From positions 2,460,722 to 2,524,721 of the forward strand of contig NZ_CP087998.1 in the NCBI RefSeq assembly GCF_021044585.1: a stretch of 64,000 nucleotides of DNA. The letters are read 5' to 3'. Under the pieces are notes generated by a model. It had not been told where the DNA came from. It worked only from the letters and a program-made list of their open reading frames with translations, and did no database searches. The position numbers and the translations under genes were made by a program. This stretch comes from Sulfurimonas sp. HSL-3221 (GTDB taxonomy: Bacteria > Campylobacterota > Campylobacteria > Campylobacterales > Sulfurimonadaceae). Of the stretch, positions 53,825 through 63,966 are shown piece by piece. Each line of letters begins with the position of its first letter. Position 1 is the stretch's first letter.

Positions 53825-56116
53825 TTAGCCGTTCGTATAGAGGTAACGTTTGATCTTCTTCGTCGGCGTTTTAACGAAGGGTTCGCGCTGCTCGATCACC
53901 CGTGCGATACGGGAGAACTTGGAGACGCTTTCGTTTGTCTCCGTTTTGATGCGCTCGAGCAGTTTTTCGATCTCAATGTGCTGTTCCGTCTCGGAGAGCT
54001 TCGTGATGTCCATATGTTCGTCGAGCATTTCGTAATTGAGATGAATCCGTGCCACCAGCTGCTTTTCGACCTCGTAGACAAGCGCATCCTCTACCAGCTC
54101 GTCCTCCATGATCTTCGCCTCGAGCTGCTCGGGATAGATATTTTCGCCGCTGGGACCGAGTATGACGTTTTTGGAGCGTCCGCTGAGGAAAAGATAGCCC
54201 TCCGCATCGATATAGCCGAGGTCCTCCGTATTGAACCAGCCGTCTTCGTGCAGCACCTCTGCGCTCTTCTCCGGGTCCTTGTAATAGCCGAGCATCACGT
54301 TCGGCCCCTTTGCCCAGACCGTCCCGACTCCCTTTTCGTCCGGGTCGGCGATGCGCAGCTCGACCGAGGAGATCGCCGGACCGATCGCCCCTACTTTCGT
54401 CTTAAAAGGCGCGCCGGCCGCCAGCAGCGGCGCCGTCTCCGTCAGGCCGTAACCGATGGCATACGGGAAGCCCGCGTCATCCAGGAAGTGCTCCACCATC
54501 GGTGAAAGCGGCGCCCCGCCTATTCCGAAGATGCGCAGCTCGCCGCCGAAGGTCTGCAGGAGCTTTTTGCCGGCGATCTTATGCAGCGCCTTCCGGATGA
54601 ACGGTACGGCATAGAGGGCCCGCATGAGCGCGTTTTTGTGAAAGTTCGACAGAATGCGGTTCTTGAAGATCTTCTCGATCACCAGCGGTACGGAGAGGAT
54701 GACCGTCGGTTTGACCAGGGCCATCGCGTCGATGAGGATCTTTGGCGTCGGGACCTTGGAGAGGTAGTAGACGCTGGCACCGTTGACAATGGGGAGCAGA
54801 AAGCCGACGGAACACTCATAGGTATGCGCCAGCGGCAGGATGGAGAGGAACCGGTCCTCCGCTACCAATTCAACCACGCATTGCGCAACGAGCGCCTCGA
54901 ACGTCAGGGCGCGGTGCGTCAGCATCACCCCTTTACTGCTACCCGTCGTACCGGAAGTATAGATAATCGCTGCCAGATCGTCCTCAGAGGGCCTGTAATG
55001 CACGTCAGCGTGTTTAGAGCCCTTTACCCCCTCCTTAACCTTCTGAAGGATCGTAGGGCTTCGTTTGGCAAAGGTGGGATCATCGCTGAGATCCTCGGTC
55101 AGCACCAGCATCACCAGCGAGGAGAGTATCCCCTCGTCGAGCGCCTCGCGCTTCTTGGCCGATGCAAAGACCGCCTTGCTCTGAGAATGAGTGATGATAT
55201 GGCGCACTTCGTTGTCGTGGAAATCCGGGAGGATCGGGACGATGACAGCCCCCATCGTCGTGACGGCGAAATAGACGACCCCCCAGTTTGGCATGTTTTC
55301 ACTGCAAAGCGCGACGCGGTCACCGATACCGATGCCCGCATCGGCCAGGCGCGTCTTCAGCGCGGCGACCGCTTCCCCGAATTCGGCATAGCTCAGGGCC
55401 ACGCTCTCATCGACGTTGCGCAGGACGGGCCGCTCGGCGTATTCCGTGACCGAACGCTCCAGCAGTGCACTGAGCGTCAACTCCGGCAGCGTGATCTTGA
55501 AACGCGGGTCGCTGTTGTGGCGGAAACGCACGCGGATGACGTCCGCGAGCCCCTGGTGCCCCTTCCCTTCGTCCAGCTCGATGCTGCATGCTTCGAGCTC
55601 CTCGCAGTCGAACCAGGGGCGTTTGAGCTTTTCGAAGCTCTTCAGATCATACAGCAGCTCAGGCGCCTTCGGACCGCCGGAGTCGCGCTCGATCTGCGAC
55701 GTCGCGAAGAACTCGCCGGCGAACAGGCCGTCCTCTTTGACGGCGGCGAGCGCCTTGACGAAGACCGCCGTGCGCAGCGGCTCCTCGAGGTGAAGGTACG
55801 AACAGAGCACCGCATCGTAGCGCCCCTCCGGCTCCCAGTGCGCCAGATCCATGTGCGAGACCTCGACGTTCACTCCCCTGCTCTTCGCCATCTCCTGCAG
55901 CTTTTGCAGTCCGACTTCGGACGCATCGATGGCGTGGGCTTCAAAGCCCCGCTCCGCCGCGTAACAGGCATTTCTGCCCTCCCCCTCGCCGAGGAAAAGG
56001 ATCCGCGCGCCCTGAGGGAGCGAATCCATCACCTCTTTGAGGTAGGCATTGGGCTGGGTGCCGTACAGATACCCCTCCCGTGAAAATTTCTCATTCCATA
56101 CTTTGCCGATCTTCAT
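53825..56116 (-). CDS. Fusion of a TehB-like methyltransferase and an AMP-forming acyl-CoA/acyl-ACP synthetase
   Basis: A 763-residue continuous frame. Residues 1 to about 205 form a class I SAM methyltransferase (FLGEGEGRNACYAAE at 41-55; DAVLCSYLHL). From about 207 to the end is an adenylate-forming ligase: IIYTSGTTGSSKGVM at 384-398, then GYGLTETAP, TEDLGYID and KTPTKKIKR with the catalytic Lys. It would activate a fatty or other carboxylic acid. The methyltransferase substrate is unknown. The two domains are normally separate, so a coupled reaction, such as methyl-ester or lipid modification, is possible. Confidence 0.8.
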   Translation of the reverse strand: MKIGKVWNEKFSREGYLYGTQPNAYLKEVMDSLPQGARILFLGEGEGRNACYAAERGFEAHAIDASEVGLQKLQEMAKSRGVNVEVSHMDLAHWEPEGRYDAVLCSYLHLEEPLRTAVFVKALAAVKEDGLFAGEFFATSQIERDSGGPKAPELLYDLKSFEKLKRPWFDCEELEACSIELDEGKGHQGLADVIRVRFRHNSDPRFKITLPELTLSALLERSVTEYAERPVLRNVDESVALSYAEFGEAVAALKTRLADAGIGIGDRVALCSENMPNWGVVYFAVTTMGAVIVPILPDFHDNEVRHIITHSQSKAVFASAKKREALDEGILSSLVMLVLTEDLSDDPTFAKRSPTILQKVKEGVKGSKHADVHYRPSEDDLAAIIYTSGTTGSSKGVMLTHRALTFEALVAQCVVELVAEDRFLSILPLAHTYECSVGFLLPIVNGASVYYLSKVPTPKILIDAMALVKPTVILSVPLVIEKIFKNRILSNFHKNALMRALYAVPFIRKALHKIAGKKLLQTFGGELRIFGIGGAPLSPMVEHFLDDAGFPYAIGYGLTETAPLLAAGAPFKTKVGAIGPAISSVELRIADPDEKGVGTVWAKGPNVMLGYYKDPEKSAEVLHEDGWFNTEDLGYIDAEGYLFLSGRSKNVILGPSGENIYPEQLEAKIMEDELVEDALVYEVEKQLVARIHLNYEMLDEHMDITKLSETEQHIEIEKLLERIKTETNESVSKFSRIARVIEQREPFVKTPTKKIKRYLYTNG

Positions 56117-56751
56117 TTCTGAACCCCGTCAAGCACCGGTACAAACGAACACACTTCAAGCTCCTCTTCAATAAGCTGATCGCCTATTTTAACATAGCGC
56201 ACGATGACCTGACCCCCATCGCGCGTCATCGGAGCGACCAGCACGCCGCGGGGAGCCAGCTGATCGATGATCGCCTGGGGGATATGCTCCGCGGAAGCGG
56301 AAAAGAGAATGCGGTCAAAGGGGGCGTAGGTGCTCCAGCCCAGCTGACCGTCGTCTGTGCGGGTGTGGATGTTCGTGATCCCCTCCTCCCGGAAACGCTT
56401 TTTCGCCTCGCGCATCAGGGGCTCGATCCGTTCGATCGTAAAGACCCCGCGGAAAAGCTGTGACAGGACCGCCGCCTGGTACCCGCTGCCGCAGCCTATT
56501 TCCAGGACCCTGTCGGCACCGTTGCACTGCAGGTACTCGGTCATCTTCGCCACCGTCAGCGGGGAACTGATCCACTGCGCCGCTCCGATGGGCAGGGCAT
56601 CGAGCTTGAAAGCGTGCTGTTTGAAGCCGTTGGGCACATAGACTTCGCGATTCGTCGACGCGATGGCGTCAAAAACGGTGTCACTGATCTCGAGGCGCTC
56701 ACGGATCGCCTCGGCCAGTTTTTTGTTTCGCATCACTGCAATGGCATTCAT
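56113..56751 (-). CDS. pcm: Protein-L-isoaspartate O-methyltransferase
   Basis: A 212-residue SAM-dependent repair enzyme that methylates isoaspartyl residues of aged proteins. Motif I is EIGCGSGYQAA near 83-93; the pre-motif PIGAAQWISSP is characteristic. It overlaps the neighbouring genes at both ends, giving a compact block. Confidence 0.92.
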   Translation of the reverse strand: MNAIAVMRNKKLAEAIRERLEISDTVFDAIASTNREVYVPNGFKQHAFKLDALPIGAAQWISSPLTVAKMTEYLQCNGADRVLEIGCGSGYQAAVLSQLFRGVFTIERIEPLMREAKKRFREEGITNIHTRTDDGQLGWSTYAPFDRILFSASAEHIPQAIIDQLAPRGVLVAPMTRDGGQVIVRYVKIGDQLIEEELEVCSFVPVLDGVQK

Positions 56752-57488
56752 TATCGTATTCCCGTATCAAGATAGCGGCGCATCTTTTTCACTTCGCCAG
56801 GCTCAAACGGCTGCACCAGCAGGGCGTCTGTGCCGTTTCGCACACATTCACCGAAGGGGGTGATGATGCCGCTCTGGCCCGTCGTATCGCGGTTGGCGGT
56901 GTCGCTTTGCAGCACGTAGCACTCGTTGGCGACGGCCAGCGCCTGTCCGAGGATGTCGTAGTGCGCGGCGCGGAGCCGTCCCCACTGCGCCGGCACGCAG
57001 ATGATCTCCGCACCGCGCAGCTGCTCCCACAATGCCGTAAAACGCAGCTCGAAGCAGACCAGGATGCCGATGCGGATACCCTCCACCTCGAAGGGAACGA
57101 TCGCTTCGGTGCCGCCGGCCGTGAACCACTGCTCCTCCTCCCCGATGCTGAAGAGTTTCGCCTTCGCCTGCTCGCGCAGCAGCGCGCCATCGTGATAGAC
57201 CCGGGCGACGTTGAAGACCCCCTCCTCTTTCCGAACGATCATCGTCAGAAGGAGCGTACGACCCCGGCTCGCCTTTTCCAGCTCCGGCCCGGCGATCACC
57301 GCGAAGTCCGCCGCCGCGTCAAAGCTGTCGTAGTCGAAATTGGTCAGACAGACCTCCGGTGCCAGGACAATGGCGTTTTCGGGCGTTTCGGCGATCAGGG
57401 AGAGTAGAACGGCAAGGTTTTCATCGTAGGTGCGTCCCTGCGTCCCGAAAGTGAGGGAGCAGAGCGGACGCGTCTTAGAAGTCGTCAA
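56751..57488 (-). CDS. Carbon-nitrogen hydrolase (nitrilase superfamily)
   Basis: An amidohydrolase of about 245 residues. The Glu-Lys-Cys triad is visible: Glu45 (LAPEVCL), Lys111 (AKLFSIGE) and Cys145 (LVCFELRF). Nit2/omega-amidase-like enzymes are close in size. No ATG or GTG is available; a TTG at 57488, inside the end of nrdB, is the best start, but this is uncertain. The natural substrate is unknown. Confidence 0.78.
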   Translation of the reverse strand: MTTSKTRPLCSLTFGTQGRTYDENLAVLLSLIAETPENAIVLAPEVCLTNFDYDSFDAAADFAVIAGPELEKASRGRTLLLTMIVRKEEGVFNVARVYHDGALLREQAKAKLFSIGEEEQWFTAGGTEAIVPFEVEGIRIGILVCFELRFTALWEQLRGAEIICVPAQWGRLRAAHYDILGQALAVANECYVLQSDTANRDTTGQSGIITPFGECVRNGTDALLVQPFEPGEVKKMRRYLDTGIR

Positions 57489-58494
57489 AGCTGAGGCTGC
57501 CTTTGGAGTAGTTCGTGACGTTGCCCTCGAAGAAGTTCGTTTTCTGGTCGTTGAACTTCGAGAAGTCATCCACCCACTTGATGGGGTGCGAAACGTTGTA
57601 AAGCTTCTCGAACCCGACCTTGCTGAGACGCTCATCGGCGAGGTACTGGATATACTGCTCGACAATGCCGTCGGTGAGACCGAGAATCTGCCCCTGGGTG
57701 ATGTATTTGCCCCATGCCGTCTCCAGTTCGACGGCTTTTTTGAACATCTCGTAGACTTCCGCTTTGAGGTCTTCGGTAAAGAGGTCCGGACGTTCGCGCT
57801 TGAGCGTGTTGATAAGGTTCTGGAAGAGCACCAGGTGCGTCACTTCGTCGCGCTGGATAAAGCGGATCATCTGCGCCGACCCCAGCATCTTGCCCGAACG
57901 CGCCAGGGTGTAGATGTAGGTAAAGCCGCTGTAGAAATAGATCCCCTCGAGAATCTGGTTCGCGAAACAGGCGAGAACGAAGTTGCGTTCCGTCGGGTCC
58001 AGTGCCAGACGCTGGTAAATGGCGGCGATCGCATCGTTTTTCGACTTGAGCATCATATCGCGGCGCCACAGTTCGTAGATCTCCGCGCTGTTTTTCGAGA
58101 TGGAGTCGACCATAACCGCGTAGCTCTGCGAATGCAGCGCCTCTTCGAAGGACTGGCGCACGAGGATCAGGTTGACTTCCGGAGCGGTCACGTAGGGGTT
58201 GACGTTGTCGATCAGGTTGTTCGTCTGCAGGGAGTCCATGAAGATCAGCTGCGACAGCGCCTTGTCGTAGGCCGTCTTCTCCGCATCGGTCAGATTCTTG
58301 TAATCGATGGCGTCACGCGTCATATCGACCTCTTTGGGAAACCATGTATTGTTGAGCATCATCTCCCAAAGGTTGTACGCCCACTGGTATTTGATATTGT
58401 TGAGCTCGAAAATACCCGTAGGATTACCCCCGAAAATACGGCGGTCATTGACGTGTTCGTGTGAATCCGGATTATAGATCTGTTTGCGCTGCAT
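57475..58494 (-). CDS. nrdB: Class Ia ribonucleoside-diphosphate reductase, beta subunit
   Basis: A 339-residue di-iron radical subunit. Carboxylate and His iron ligands are in the helical segments around EEALHSQSY and [11 protein letters not shown]. The C-terminal tail, which docks to NrdA, ends SLSFDDF. It is separate from nrdA. It probably has its own promoter upstream (CATAAT near 58530), because a hairpin separates it from typA. Confidence 0.94.
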   Translation of the reverse strand: MQRKQIYNPDSHEHVNDRRIFGGNPTGIFELNNIKYQWAYNLWEMMLNNTWFPKEVDMTRDAIDYKNLTDAEKTAYDKALSQLIFMDSLQTNNLIDNVNPYVTAPEVNLILVRQSFEEALHSQSYAVMVDSISKNSAEIYELWRRDMMLKSKNDAIAAIYQRLALDPTERNFVLACFANQILEGIYFYSGFTYIYTLARSGKMLGSAQMIRFIQRDEVTHLVLFQNLINTLKRERPDLFTEDLKAEVYEMFKKAVELETAWGKYITQGQILGLTDGIVEQYIQYLADERLSKVGFEKLYNVSHPIKWVDDFSKFNDQKTNFFEGNVTNYSKGSLSFDDF

Positions 58495-58593
58495 GCTGCT
58501 GATTCCTCGTCATTGTTAAGTGAATGATTATGGCGAAAGTGAGGTTTGAAATGCTTTAAAACAGTGGAGATTGCGCGGAAAAAATCGAGGGGT

Positions 58594-58616
58594 GCCCGGA
58601 AGCGTGACTCCCGGGC
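58594..58616 (-). terminator. Hairpin between typA and nrdB
   Basis: GCCCGG and CCGGGC arms around an 11-nt loop, with a T6 run (58584-58579) starting nine bases after the stem. It resembles a terminator, but the spacing is loose. Confidence 0.4.
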
Positions 58617-58634
58617 GAAAGTATGGAAAAACGG

Positions 58635-60443
58635 TTATTTTTTGCTGCGGTCGTTGCGCTTGCGCTCGTTTTCCGTCAGGTAGCGCTTGCGGATACGGAC
58701 ATTCTCCGGCGTGACTTCGAGCAGCTCGTCGTCTTCGATCCACTCCAGCGCTTTTTCGAGGTTCATATCGCGCGGCGGAACGAGCTTGATCGCCTCATCC
58801 GCACCGGATGAACGGACGTTTGACTGCGCCTTGCCCTTGATCGGGTTGACGGTAAGGTCGTTGGAACGGGCGTGCTCGCCGATAATCATCCCTTCGTATA
58901 CCTTGTCCTGCGGTTCGATGAACAGGACGCCGCGGTCCTGGAGGTTAAAGAGCGAATAGGCCATCGCTGCACCGCCCTCCATGGAGATCAGCGCACCGTA
59001 CTGGCGGCTTTCGACCGTACCGGAGTACGGGCGGAATTCGAGGAAAGAGTGGTTCATAACCCCCTCCCCTTTCGTATCGGTGAGGAACATACCGCGGAAA
59101 CCGATCAGGCCGCGTGCAGGGATCTCGAACTCGATACGCGTATAGCCCTCACCCATCGGCACCATCGACTTCATCTCCGCCTTGCGTTTACCGAGGCGCT
59201 CGATGATCGTACCGGAGAAGTCGTCCGGCGTATCGATGACGAGGTGCTCGAACGGCTCGCACTTGACCCCTTCGATCTCTTTGACGATGACTTCCGGACG
59301 GCCGATACCGAACTCGTACCCTTCGCGGCGCATGTTCTCCGCCAGGACGGTGATCTGCAGTTCGCCGCGGCCGGAAACCTTGAACTTCCCTTCGCCGATC
59401 GTCTCAAGGCGCATGGCGACGTTCGTCTGCATCTCCGCCTCGAGGCGGTCTTTGATCTTGTTGGAAGTGACGTGTTTACCCTCGGTACCCGCCAGCGGCG
59501 AGTCGTTGACGGAGAAGACGACGGAGAGGGTCGGCTCTTCGATGTGCATCGGGTCCAGCGGCATCGGGTTCGCCGGGTCGACGACGGAGTCACCGACATC
59601 GACGGTCTCGAAACCGGCAAAGGCGATAATATCGCCCGCTTCCGCCTGATCGATCTCCATACGGTTGAGGCCGTGGAAACCGATCAGTTTGCTCAGACGT
59701 CCTTTGACCATCTCGCCGTCGGCTTTGGCCAGCATGACGCTGTCGCCCTTCTTGATGGTGCCGTTGAAGATACGCGCGATGCCGATCTTACCAACGTAGT
59801 TATCGTAGTCCAGGGTAAAGACCTGCGCCTGCGCCGGGTTGCCCGCGTCGCCTTCCGGCTCGGGGATCTCGTTGACGATCGCTTCGAAGAGACACTCGAA
59901 GTTGCCGTCCTCGTCGCCCATGTCCATCTTCGCGATGCCGTCGCGCGCTGCGGCATAAACGATCGGGAACTCCAGCTGCTCTTCGCTGGCGTCCATCGCG
60001 ACGAAGAGGTCGAATACTTCGTCGACGACGCGGTCAGGTTCTGCTGCCGGCTTATCGATCTTGTTGATGACAACGATGGGCTTCTTGCCCAGGGCGATCA
60101 TCTTCTTGACGACGAATTTCGTCTGCGGCATGACACCTTCGTAGGCGTCGACGAGCAGCAGAACGCCGTCGACCATTTTCAGGACACGCTCAACCTCGCC
60201 GCCGAAGTCGGCGTGGCCCGGGGTGTCGATGATATTGATCTTGTGATCTTTGTAGCGGATCGCCGTGTTTTTGGAGAGGATGGTGATCCCGCGCTCTTTT
60301 TCGAGGGCATTGGAGTCCATCGCACGTTCATCGACATGCTCGTGGGACGTAAAAGTGCCCGACTGGCCCAAAAGTCCATCGACCAGCGTCGTTTTACCGT
60401 GGTCGACGTGCGCGATGACGGCAATGTTTCTGATTTTTTGCAA
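58635..60443 (-). CDS. typA: Ribosome-associated GTPase TypA/BipA
   Basis: A 602-residue translational GTPase related to EF-G. The P-loop [10 protein letters not shown] is at 10-19; [17 protein letters not shown] and NKIDKP follow. The long C-terminal domain is specific to BipA. It helps 50S assembly and stress growth. A minus-strand TATAAT at 60494-60489 probably serves it. Confidence 0.96.
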   Translation of the reverse strand: MQKIRNIAVIAHVDHGKTTLVDGLLGQSGTFTSHEHVDERAMDSNALEKERGITILSKNTAIRYKDHKINIIDTPGHADFGGEVERVLKMVDGVLLLVDAYEGVMPQTKFVVKKMIALGKKPIVVINKIDKPAAEPDRVVDEVFDLFVAMDASEEQLEFPIVYAAARDGIAKMDMGDEDGNFECLFEAIVNEIPEPEGDAGNPAQAQVFTLDYDNYVGKIGIARIFNGTIKKGDSVMLAKADGEMVKGRLSKLIGFHGLNRMEIDQAEAGDIIAFAGFETVDVGDSVVDPANPMPLDPMHIEEPTLSVVFSVNDSPLAGTEGKHVTSNKIKDRLEAEMQTNVAMRLETIGEGKFKVSGRGELQITVLAENMRREGYEFGIGRPEVIVKEIEGVKCEPFEHLVIDTPDDFSGTIIERLGKRKAEMKSMVPMGEGYTRIEFEIPARGLIGFRGMFLTDTKGEGVMNHSFLEFRPYSGTVESRQYGALISMEGGAAMAYSLFNLQDRGVLFIEPQDKVYEGMIIGEHARSNDLTVNPIKGKAQSNVRSSGADEAIKLVPPRDMNLEKALEWIEDDELLEVTPENVRIRKRYLTENERKRNDRSKK

Positions 60444-60488
60444 GGGGGTTCCTTCATGAGGCGACTGCGCCCATTAAAATTTTTCGCG

Positions 60489-60494
60489 ATTATA
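60489..60494 (-). promoter_or_regulatory. typA -10 box
   Basis: TATAAT preceded by a T-rich stretch (CCTTTTTCGG), about 46 bp from the start codon. No -35 consensus. Confidence 0.5.
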
Positions 60495-60526
60495 CCGAAA
60501 AAGGAGTTAGAAAGGGGTGTGGCCGT

Positions 60527-61618
60527 TTAGATACGGCCGTAGAGTTCGTTGTAGAGCTTCATCGCGAAACGGTCGCTCATCGAGGCAATATAGTCGGCAA
60601 CGACCCTGTGGTGGGCCCGGGAGTCGGTCTGCGCGAAAAAATACTCGGGCATCATCTTCGGCTCCGCCGTCAATGCCGCATAGAGCCCCCGGATCGCCTG
60701 TTTGCCCGCAAACATGTGGCGCAGGATTTTTTTGTGCTGGTAGAGATCGCGGTAGAGCAGCTTTTTGAGCTTCTTGATCTCCGTCTCCAGCGCCGGTTCA
60801 AACCCGATCGGCAGCGGTTCGGAAGAGGGGAGGTGCTCCGGGGCCGCCGCCGCGACCCGTGGCTGCGAATAAGCGAGCATCGAATAGACGAGATGATTGA
60901 TGAAGTGGGAGCTGAAGCGGTAGCGGAACATCTCGTCGTCACGCTCGTCGATCCCCTCGTCATAGACCTTCTGCAGGATTTCGGCGATCAGGGGATTGCC
61001 CCGGAGGGTGTCAAAGGAGATCAGCCCCGAGTGGACCCCGTCGTCGATGTCATGGCTCATATAGGCGATCTCATCGGCCCGGTCGACGATCATTGCCTCG
61101 ACGGAGGGGTGCATCGTGAGATCGAACGCCGTGTCGATCCATTCGGGAAGAAAAGCTTTCTTGTAGGGGTAGGAGTGCTTGAGAATACCCTCCAGGGTCG
61201 CAAAGGTGAGGTTGAGGCCGTCGAAGGTCCTGTAGCGCTTCTCCAGCGCCGTCACCACCCGGAAGCTCTGGAAATTGTGCTCGAACCCGTTCGCGTGGCC
61301 GTCTTTCTTGAGGCACTCGTCGAGGGTGTCGCCGCCGACATGGCCGAAGGGAGTGTGGCCCAGGTCGTGGGCGAGGGCGATCGCTTCGGCGAGCGGTTCA
61401 CGCAGGCCGAGCTCCGCCGCGATCGAACGGGCAATCTGGCTCACTTCGAGCGAATGGGTGAGGCGGGTACGGAAAAAATCCCCCTCCTGGTTCAGGAAAA
61501 CCTGGGTCTTGTACTCCAGCTTGCGGAAGCTGCCCGAATGGATAATGCGGTCGCGGTCACGGGCATAGGGGGCGCGGAAATCGTCCTGAATACCGTGGAA
61601 TCGCGCGTCGGGTCTCAT
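60527..61618 (-). CDS. dgt: Deoxyguanosinetriphosphate triphosphohydrolase
   Basis: An HD-domain enzyme of about 363 residues that cleaves dNTPs to nucleoside plus triphosphate. The HD motif is seen in RLTHSLEVSQIAR and ALAHDLGHTPFGHVG. The ATG at 61618 overlaps the lipoprotein stop (ATGA) and matches the usual N-terminus (RDRDRIIHSGSFRKLEYKTQ). With thyX and nrd genes nearby it contributes to dNTP balance. Confidence 0.93.
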   Translation of the reverse strand: MRPDARFHGIQDDFRAPYARDRDRIIHSGSFRKLEYKTQVFLNQEGDFFRTRLTHSLEVSQIARSIAAELGLREPLAEAIALAHDLGHTPFGHVGGDTLDECLKKDGHANGFEHNFQSFRVVTALEKRYRTFDGLNLTFATLEGILKHSYPYKKAFLPEWIDTAFDLTMHPSVEAMIVDRADEIAYMSHDIDDGVHSGLISFDTLRGNPLIAEILQKVYDEGIDERDDEMFRYRFSSHFINHLVYSMLAYSQPRVAAAAPEHLPSSEPLPIGFEPALETEIKKLKKLLYRDLYQHKKILRHMFAGKQAIRGLYAALTAEPKMMPEYFFAQTDSRAHHRVVADYIASMSDRFAMKLYNELYGRI

Positions 61619-61866
61619 TCGGTAATCTTGTAACCCTTCTCTTCGAGGCACTTGATGCATTCAGGCTCGACGTCTCTCGGGAAAGCCGCCTTGGCTGCCG
61701 CTTCATCCTCGGCCGGACCGTAGAAACGGCACTCCTGCATATCCTGATGGATCTGCTCCTGCGAGTACCCCTCCGGACACATCATTCCGCCGACACGGAT
61801 ATTCTTGGTCGAACAGCCCGCCAGGCCGATCAGCAGCGCCAGCGCGGCAATGGCAATACGCATCAT
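61615..61866 (-). CDS. Small lipoprotein, unknown function
   Basis: An 83-residue protein with a lipoprotein signal and lipobox LAGC (Cys18). The mature part has four further cysteines (MMCPE, QECRF, PECIKCLEE) that could form two disulfides or bind metal. It overlaps thyX and dgt by 4 nt each, so it is fully embedded in the operon. Confidence 0.75.
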   Translation of the reverse strand: MMRIAIAALALLIGLAGCSTKNIRVGGMMCPEGYSQEQIHQDMQECRFYGPAEDEAAAKAAFPRDVEPECIKCLEEKGYKITE

Positions 61867-63215
61867 ATCTCCCTCTTGTAATCTTCAAATTCAAGTTTCC
61901 AGACCTTGATCCCGCAGAAGTGGTCCCCCTCCGGGCAGGTCGGCCGTATTTTCATCGCGAAGCGCGTCGCGCAGGGCGGCAGCAGCTCCTCGGCTCCCGG
62001 CACGCCCATGGCGCGCAGCTGTTTCACCTGGCCGTAGACGATATCGAAGATCTCCTCCTGCGCGTTGTAGCAGAGCCGCATCTGCGCCTTGTGGTGGAAG
62101 GAGGTGAATTCGTCCCGCTCCACCAGTTCGATCTCGTGGGCGTTGCTGAGCGCGTAGGCCGCCTCGCCGAACCCGAGCAGCTCGCGCTGGGCTTCGAAAA
62201 AGTCGTAGCTCCGCGCGATCGCCCGCTCGTAGATGGCGAGCGCTTCTGGGTTTTTCGAAATGATCGGCGGGGTATAGGCGTTCCGGGCGTAGATCGATTC
62301 CAGGGCAGGGCGCACGGCCGGAGAACGGCGATGGCGCTGGTTCTGCGCATCGGCCGAGAGCGAGAGGCGGGTATAGGTGGAGAACCCGCCGAGCACGCCG
62401 CTGTCGGGCAGCATCTGCGAGAAACGCAGGACGTCCGCGTAGTTTTCGTTGACGTCGAAGGCCGCGTCGCCGACGACGTCGTACACCTTGACGGCTTCAT
62501 CCCCCACGCCGATTTTGGCTTTGTGCGCCGCCATATCGAAGGCCGGGAAGACCGGGGCGGCCTCCTTGGCATGTTCCACCAGCGGCGCCAGCGACGCATC
62601 CACCTTCACGAGCGCCTCCGCGATGATCGCGGCGAACTCCTCCGCCTCAGCGCGGCACTCAGGCATCGCTTTGGCCACGGCGATGTAGCGCAGAAGGGTG
62701 ATGATGTTGACGGTGTGGTAAAGATAGGCGCTCATTCCGCCGGGCAGAACGTACCGGGCCATCTCCTGCGCCTTTTTGCGGCTGTCTTTCCTTCGGAACT
62801 TCGGCACGACCGCCTCGACGTCGGGGAGCAGCACTTCGATGAGCTGCTCGTAATCGTCAAAACAGTGCTGGTAGTACGTTTCCCAATCGCTGCGTTCTCC
62901 CGCCGCGGGATAGACGAAGTTCTCGATCTTCATTTTCGCGTAGCGCTGGGAGACCTGTTCGGAGTTGTAATAGGGGTGCGCGTGCAGCAGCCGCCAGATC
63001 AGGTGACGGCTCATACCCGAGATGAGCATCGTGACATGCGTATGCATCAGCGTCGTGTGGTGCCCGCCTTTGAAGATCCCCTGGAGCAGGTCATCTTTTC
63101 TGCTCCAGGAGGCGCTGGCGTCGGGGGTGACGATGCCGTTGGGGAAATAACAGGTCCGCGCGGCGGAAACCGCTACGTTCGAGGGGGTATCGACTTCGAG
63201 GAATTCAACCTGCAT
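61863..63215 (-). CDS. thyX: FAD-dependent thymidylate synthase ThyX, tandem-domain form
   Basis: A protein of about 450 residues, twice the size of common ThyX (about 220). The N-terminal half has a motif like the ThyX signature (SRHLIWRLL ... NSEQVSQRY, about 69-92). The C-terminal half has QRHRRSPAVRP (about 293-303). One half may be catalytic and the other structural. It makes dTMP using FAD. ATG 63215 is preferred over the TTG at 63230 because of GGAG 7 nt upstream. Confidence 0.85.
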   Translation of the reverse strand: MQVEFLEVDTPSNVAVSAARTCYFPNGIVTPDASASWSRKDDLLQGIFKGGHHTTLMHTHVTMLISGMSRHLIWRLLHAHPYYNSEQVSQRYAKMKIENFVYPAAGERSDWETYYQHCFDDYEQLIEVLLPDVEAVVPKFRRKDSRKKAQEMARYVLPGGMSAYLYHTVNIITLLRYIAVAKAMPECRAEAEEFAAIIAEALVKVDASLAPLVEHAKEAAPVFPAFDMAAHKAKIGVGDEAVKVYDVVGDAAFDVNENYADVLRFSQMLPDSGVLGGFSTYTRLSLSADAQNQRHRRSPAVRPALESIYARNAYTPPIISKNPEALAIYERAIARSYDFFEAQRELLGFGEAAYALSNAHEIELVERDEFTSFHHKAQMRLCYNAQEEIFDIVYGQVKQLRAMGVPGAEELLPPCATRFAMKIRPTCPEGDHFCGIKVWKLEFEDYKREI

Positions 63216-63314
63216 CCTGACGCTCCGCAAATGACAAATTGGGGTATTGTACCATCGGTACTTGAAAGCAACGGCGGCGGCGAAAAAATGCCGCTTCCCT
63301 TTCAGCTCGGCCGC

Positions 63315-63440
63315 TTATCTGCCGCGTTCCCCGAAAAAACTGACGGCAACGTAGATAATGCCGAAAATCACCGGCGCGACGATCAACCAGGTCATGGGAT
63401 CCTCGTACAAAACGGCGTAATCCTTGATCCACTCCATCAT
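63315..63440 (-). CDS. 41-residue single-span membrane protein overlapping ruvC
   Basis: A short gene: ATG overlaps the ruvC stop (ATGA) and AAGGAG stands at the right distance inside ruvC. The product has an amphipathic start ([13 protein letters not shown]), one hydrophobic helix ([19 protein letters not shown]) and a basic end. Function unknown; size and profile recall small respiratory-complex subunits. Confidence 0.6.
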   Translation of the reverse strand: MMEWIKDYAVLYEDPMTWLIVAPVIFGIIYVAVSFFGERGR

Positions 63441-63925
63441 CTTGTCTCCTTTTTCGCGAGTCTGACCCGCTGGGCATGGGTAATGGCCACCGCGATGGCA
63501 TCCGTGATGTCGAGCGGTTTGATCTCCCGGGTGATGCCCAGCAGCCGTTTCACCATGAAAGCGACCTGCTCCTTGGCCGCTTTGGCTTTGCCCGTCAGCG
63601 CTTTTTTCACCTGCAGAGGAGTATATTCGTCAAACTGTCCGAACTCCTGTAACAATTTTAACGTAATCGCGCCGCGGAACTGTGCCAATTTTATCACCGT
63701 TTTCGGATTGTGCGCATAAAAGATATCTTCCATCGCCACTTCGTCGATCTGGTGCGCCCTGAAAAGCTGCTCAAGCGCCTCCACCATCTGGGGGATCTGC
63801 AGCTGCAGCGCTTCGGGTTTCATTTTGATCAGGCCCGCCTCGATCAGCCGCATCTTTGCGCCGTCGAGTTCGAGCAATGCGTATCCGCAGTTGCGCGTCC
63901 CCGGGTCGATTCCAAGAATTACCAC
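63437..63925 (-). CDS. ruvC: Holliday junction endonuclease RuvC
   Basis: A 162-residue resolvase. The first catalytic Asp is in [11 protein letters not shown] (residue 7), with further acids in VAMEDIF and the C-terminal DITDAIAVA. It starts with GTG, preceded by GGGGGA. It cuts Holliday junctions with RuvAB. Confidence 0.95.
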   Translation of the reverse strand: MVILGIDPGTRNCGYALLELDGAKMRLIEAGLIKMKPEALQLQIPQMVEALEQLFRAHQIDEVAMEDIFYAHNPKTVIKLAQFRGAITLKLLQEFGQFDEYTPLQVKKALTGKAKAAKEQVAFMVKRLLGITREIKPLDITDAIAVAITHAQRVRLAKKETR

Positions 63926-63937
63926 GTATTTTCCCCC

Positions 63938-63966
63938 TGTGAAAAAAGTTATTCACCTGTGAATGT
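63938..63966. promoter_or_regulatory. Cluster of DnaA-box-like sequences at the right edge
   Basis: Three sites within 29 bp: TTATTCACC (plus, 63949-63957), TTTTTCACA (minus, 63946-63938) and ACATTCACA (minus, 63966-63958). The Campylobacterota DnaA box is TTATTCAC(N). The ruvC-dnaA region is an origin location reported in this phylum (recalled, not checked), so this is likely the flank of oriC. Confidence 0.55.

Noticed and set aside
58872..60530. 552-codon frame antisense to typA
   Set aside because: Third-position GC shadow; TypA is unmistakable on the minus strand.
61920..63719. 599-codon frame antisense to thyX and ruvC
   Set aside because: It crosses two recognised genes and the small membrane protein gene, and is Arg/His/Gly-rich like other shadows.
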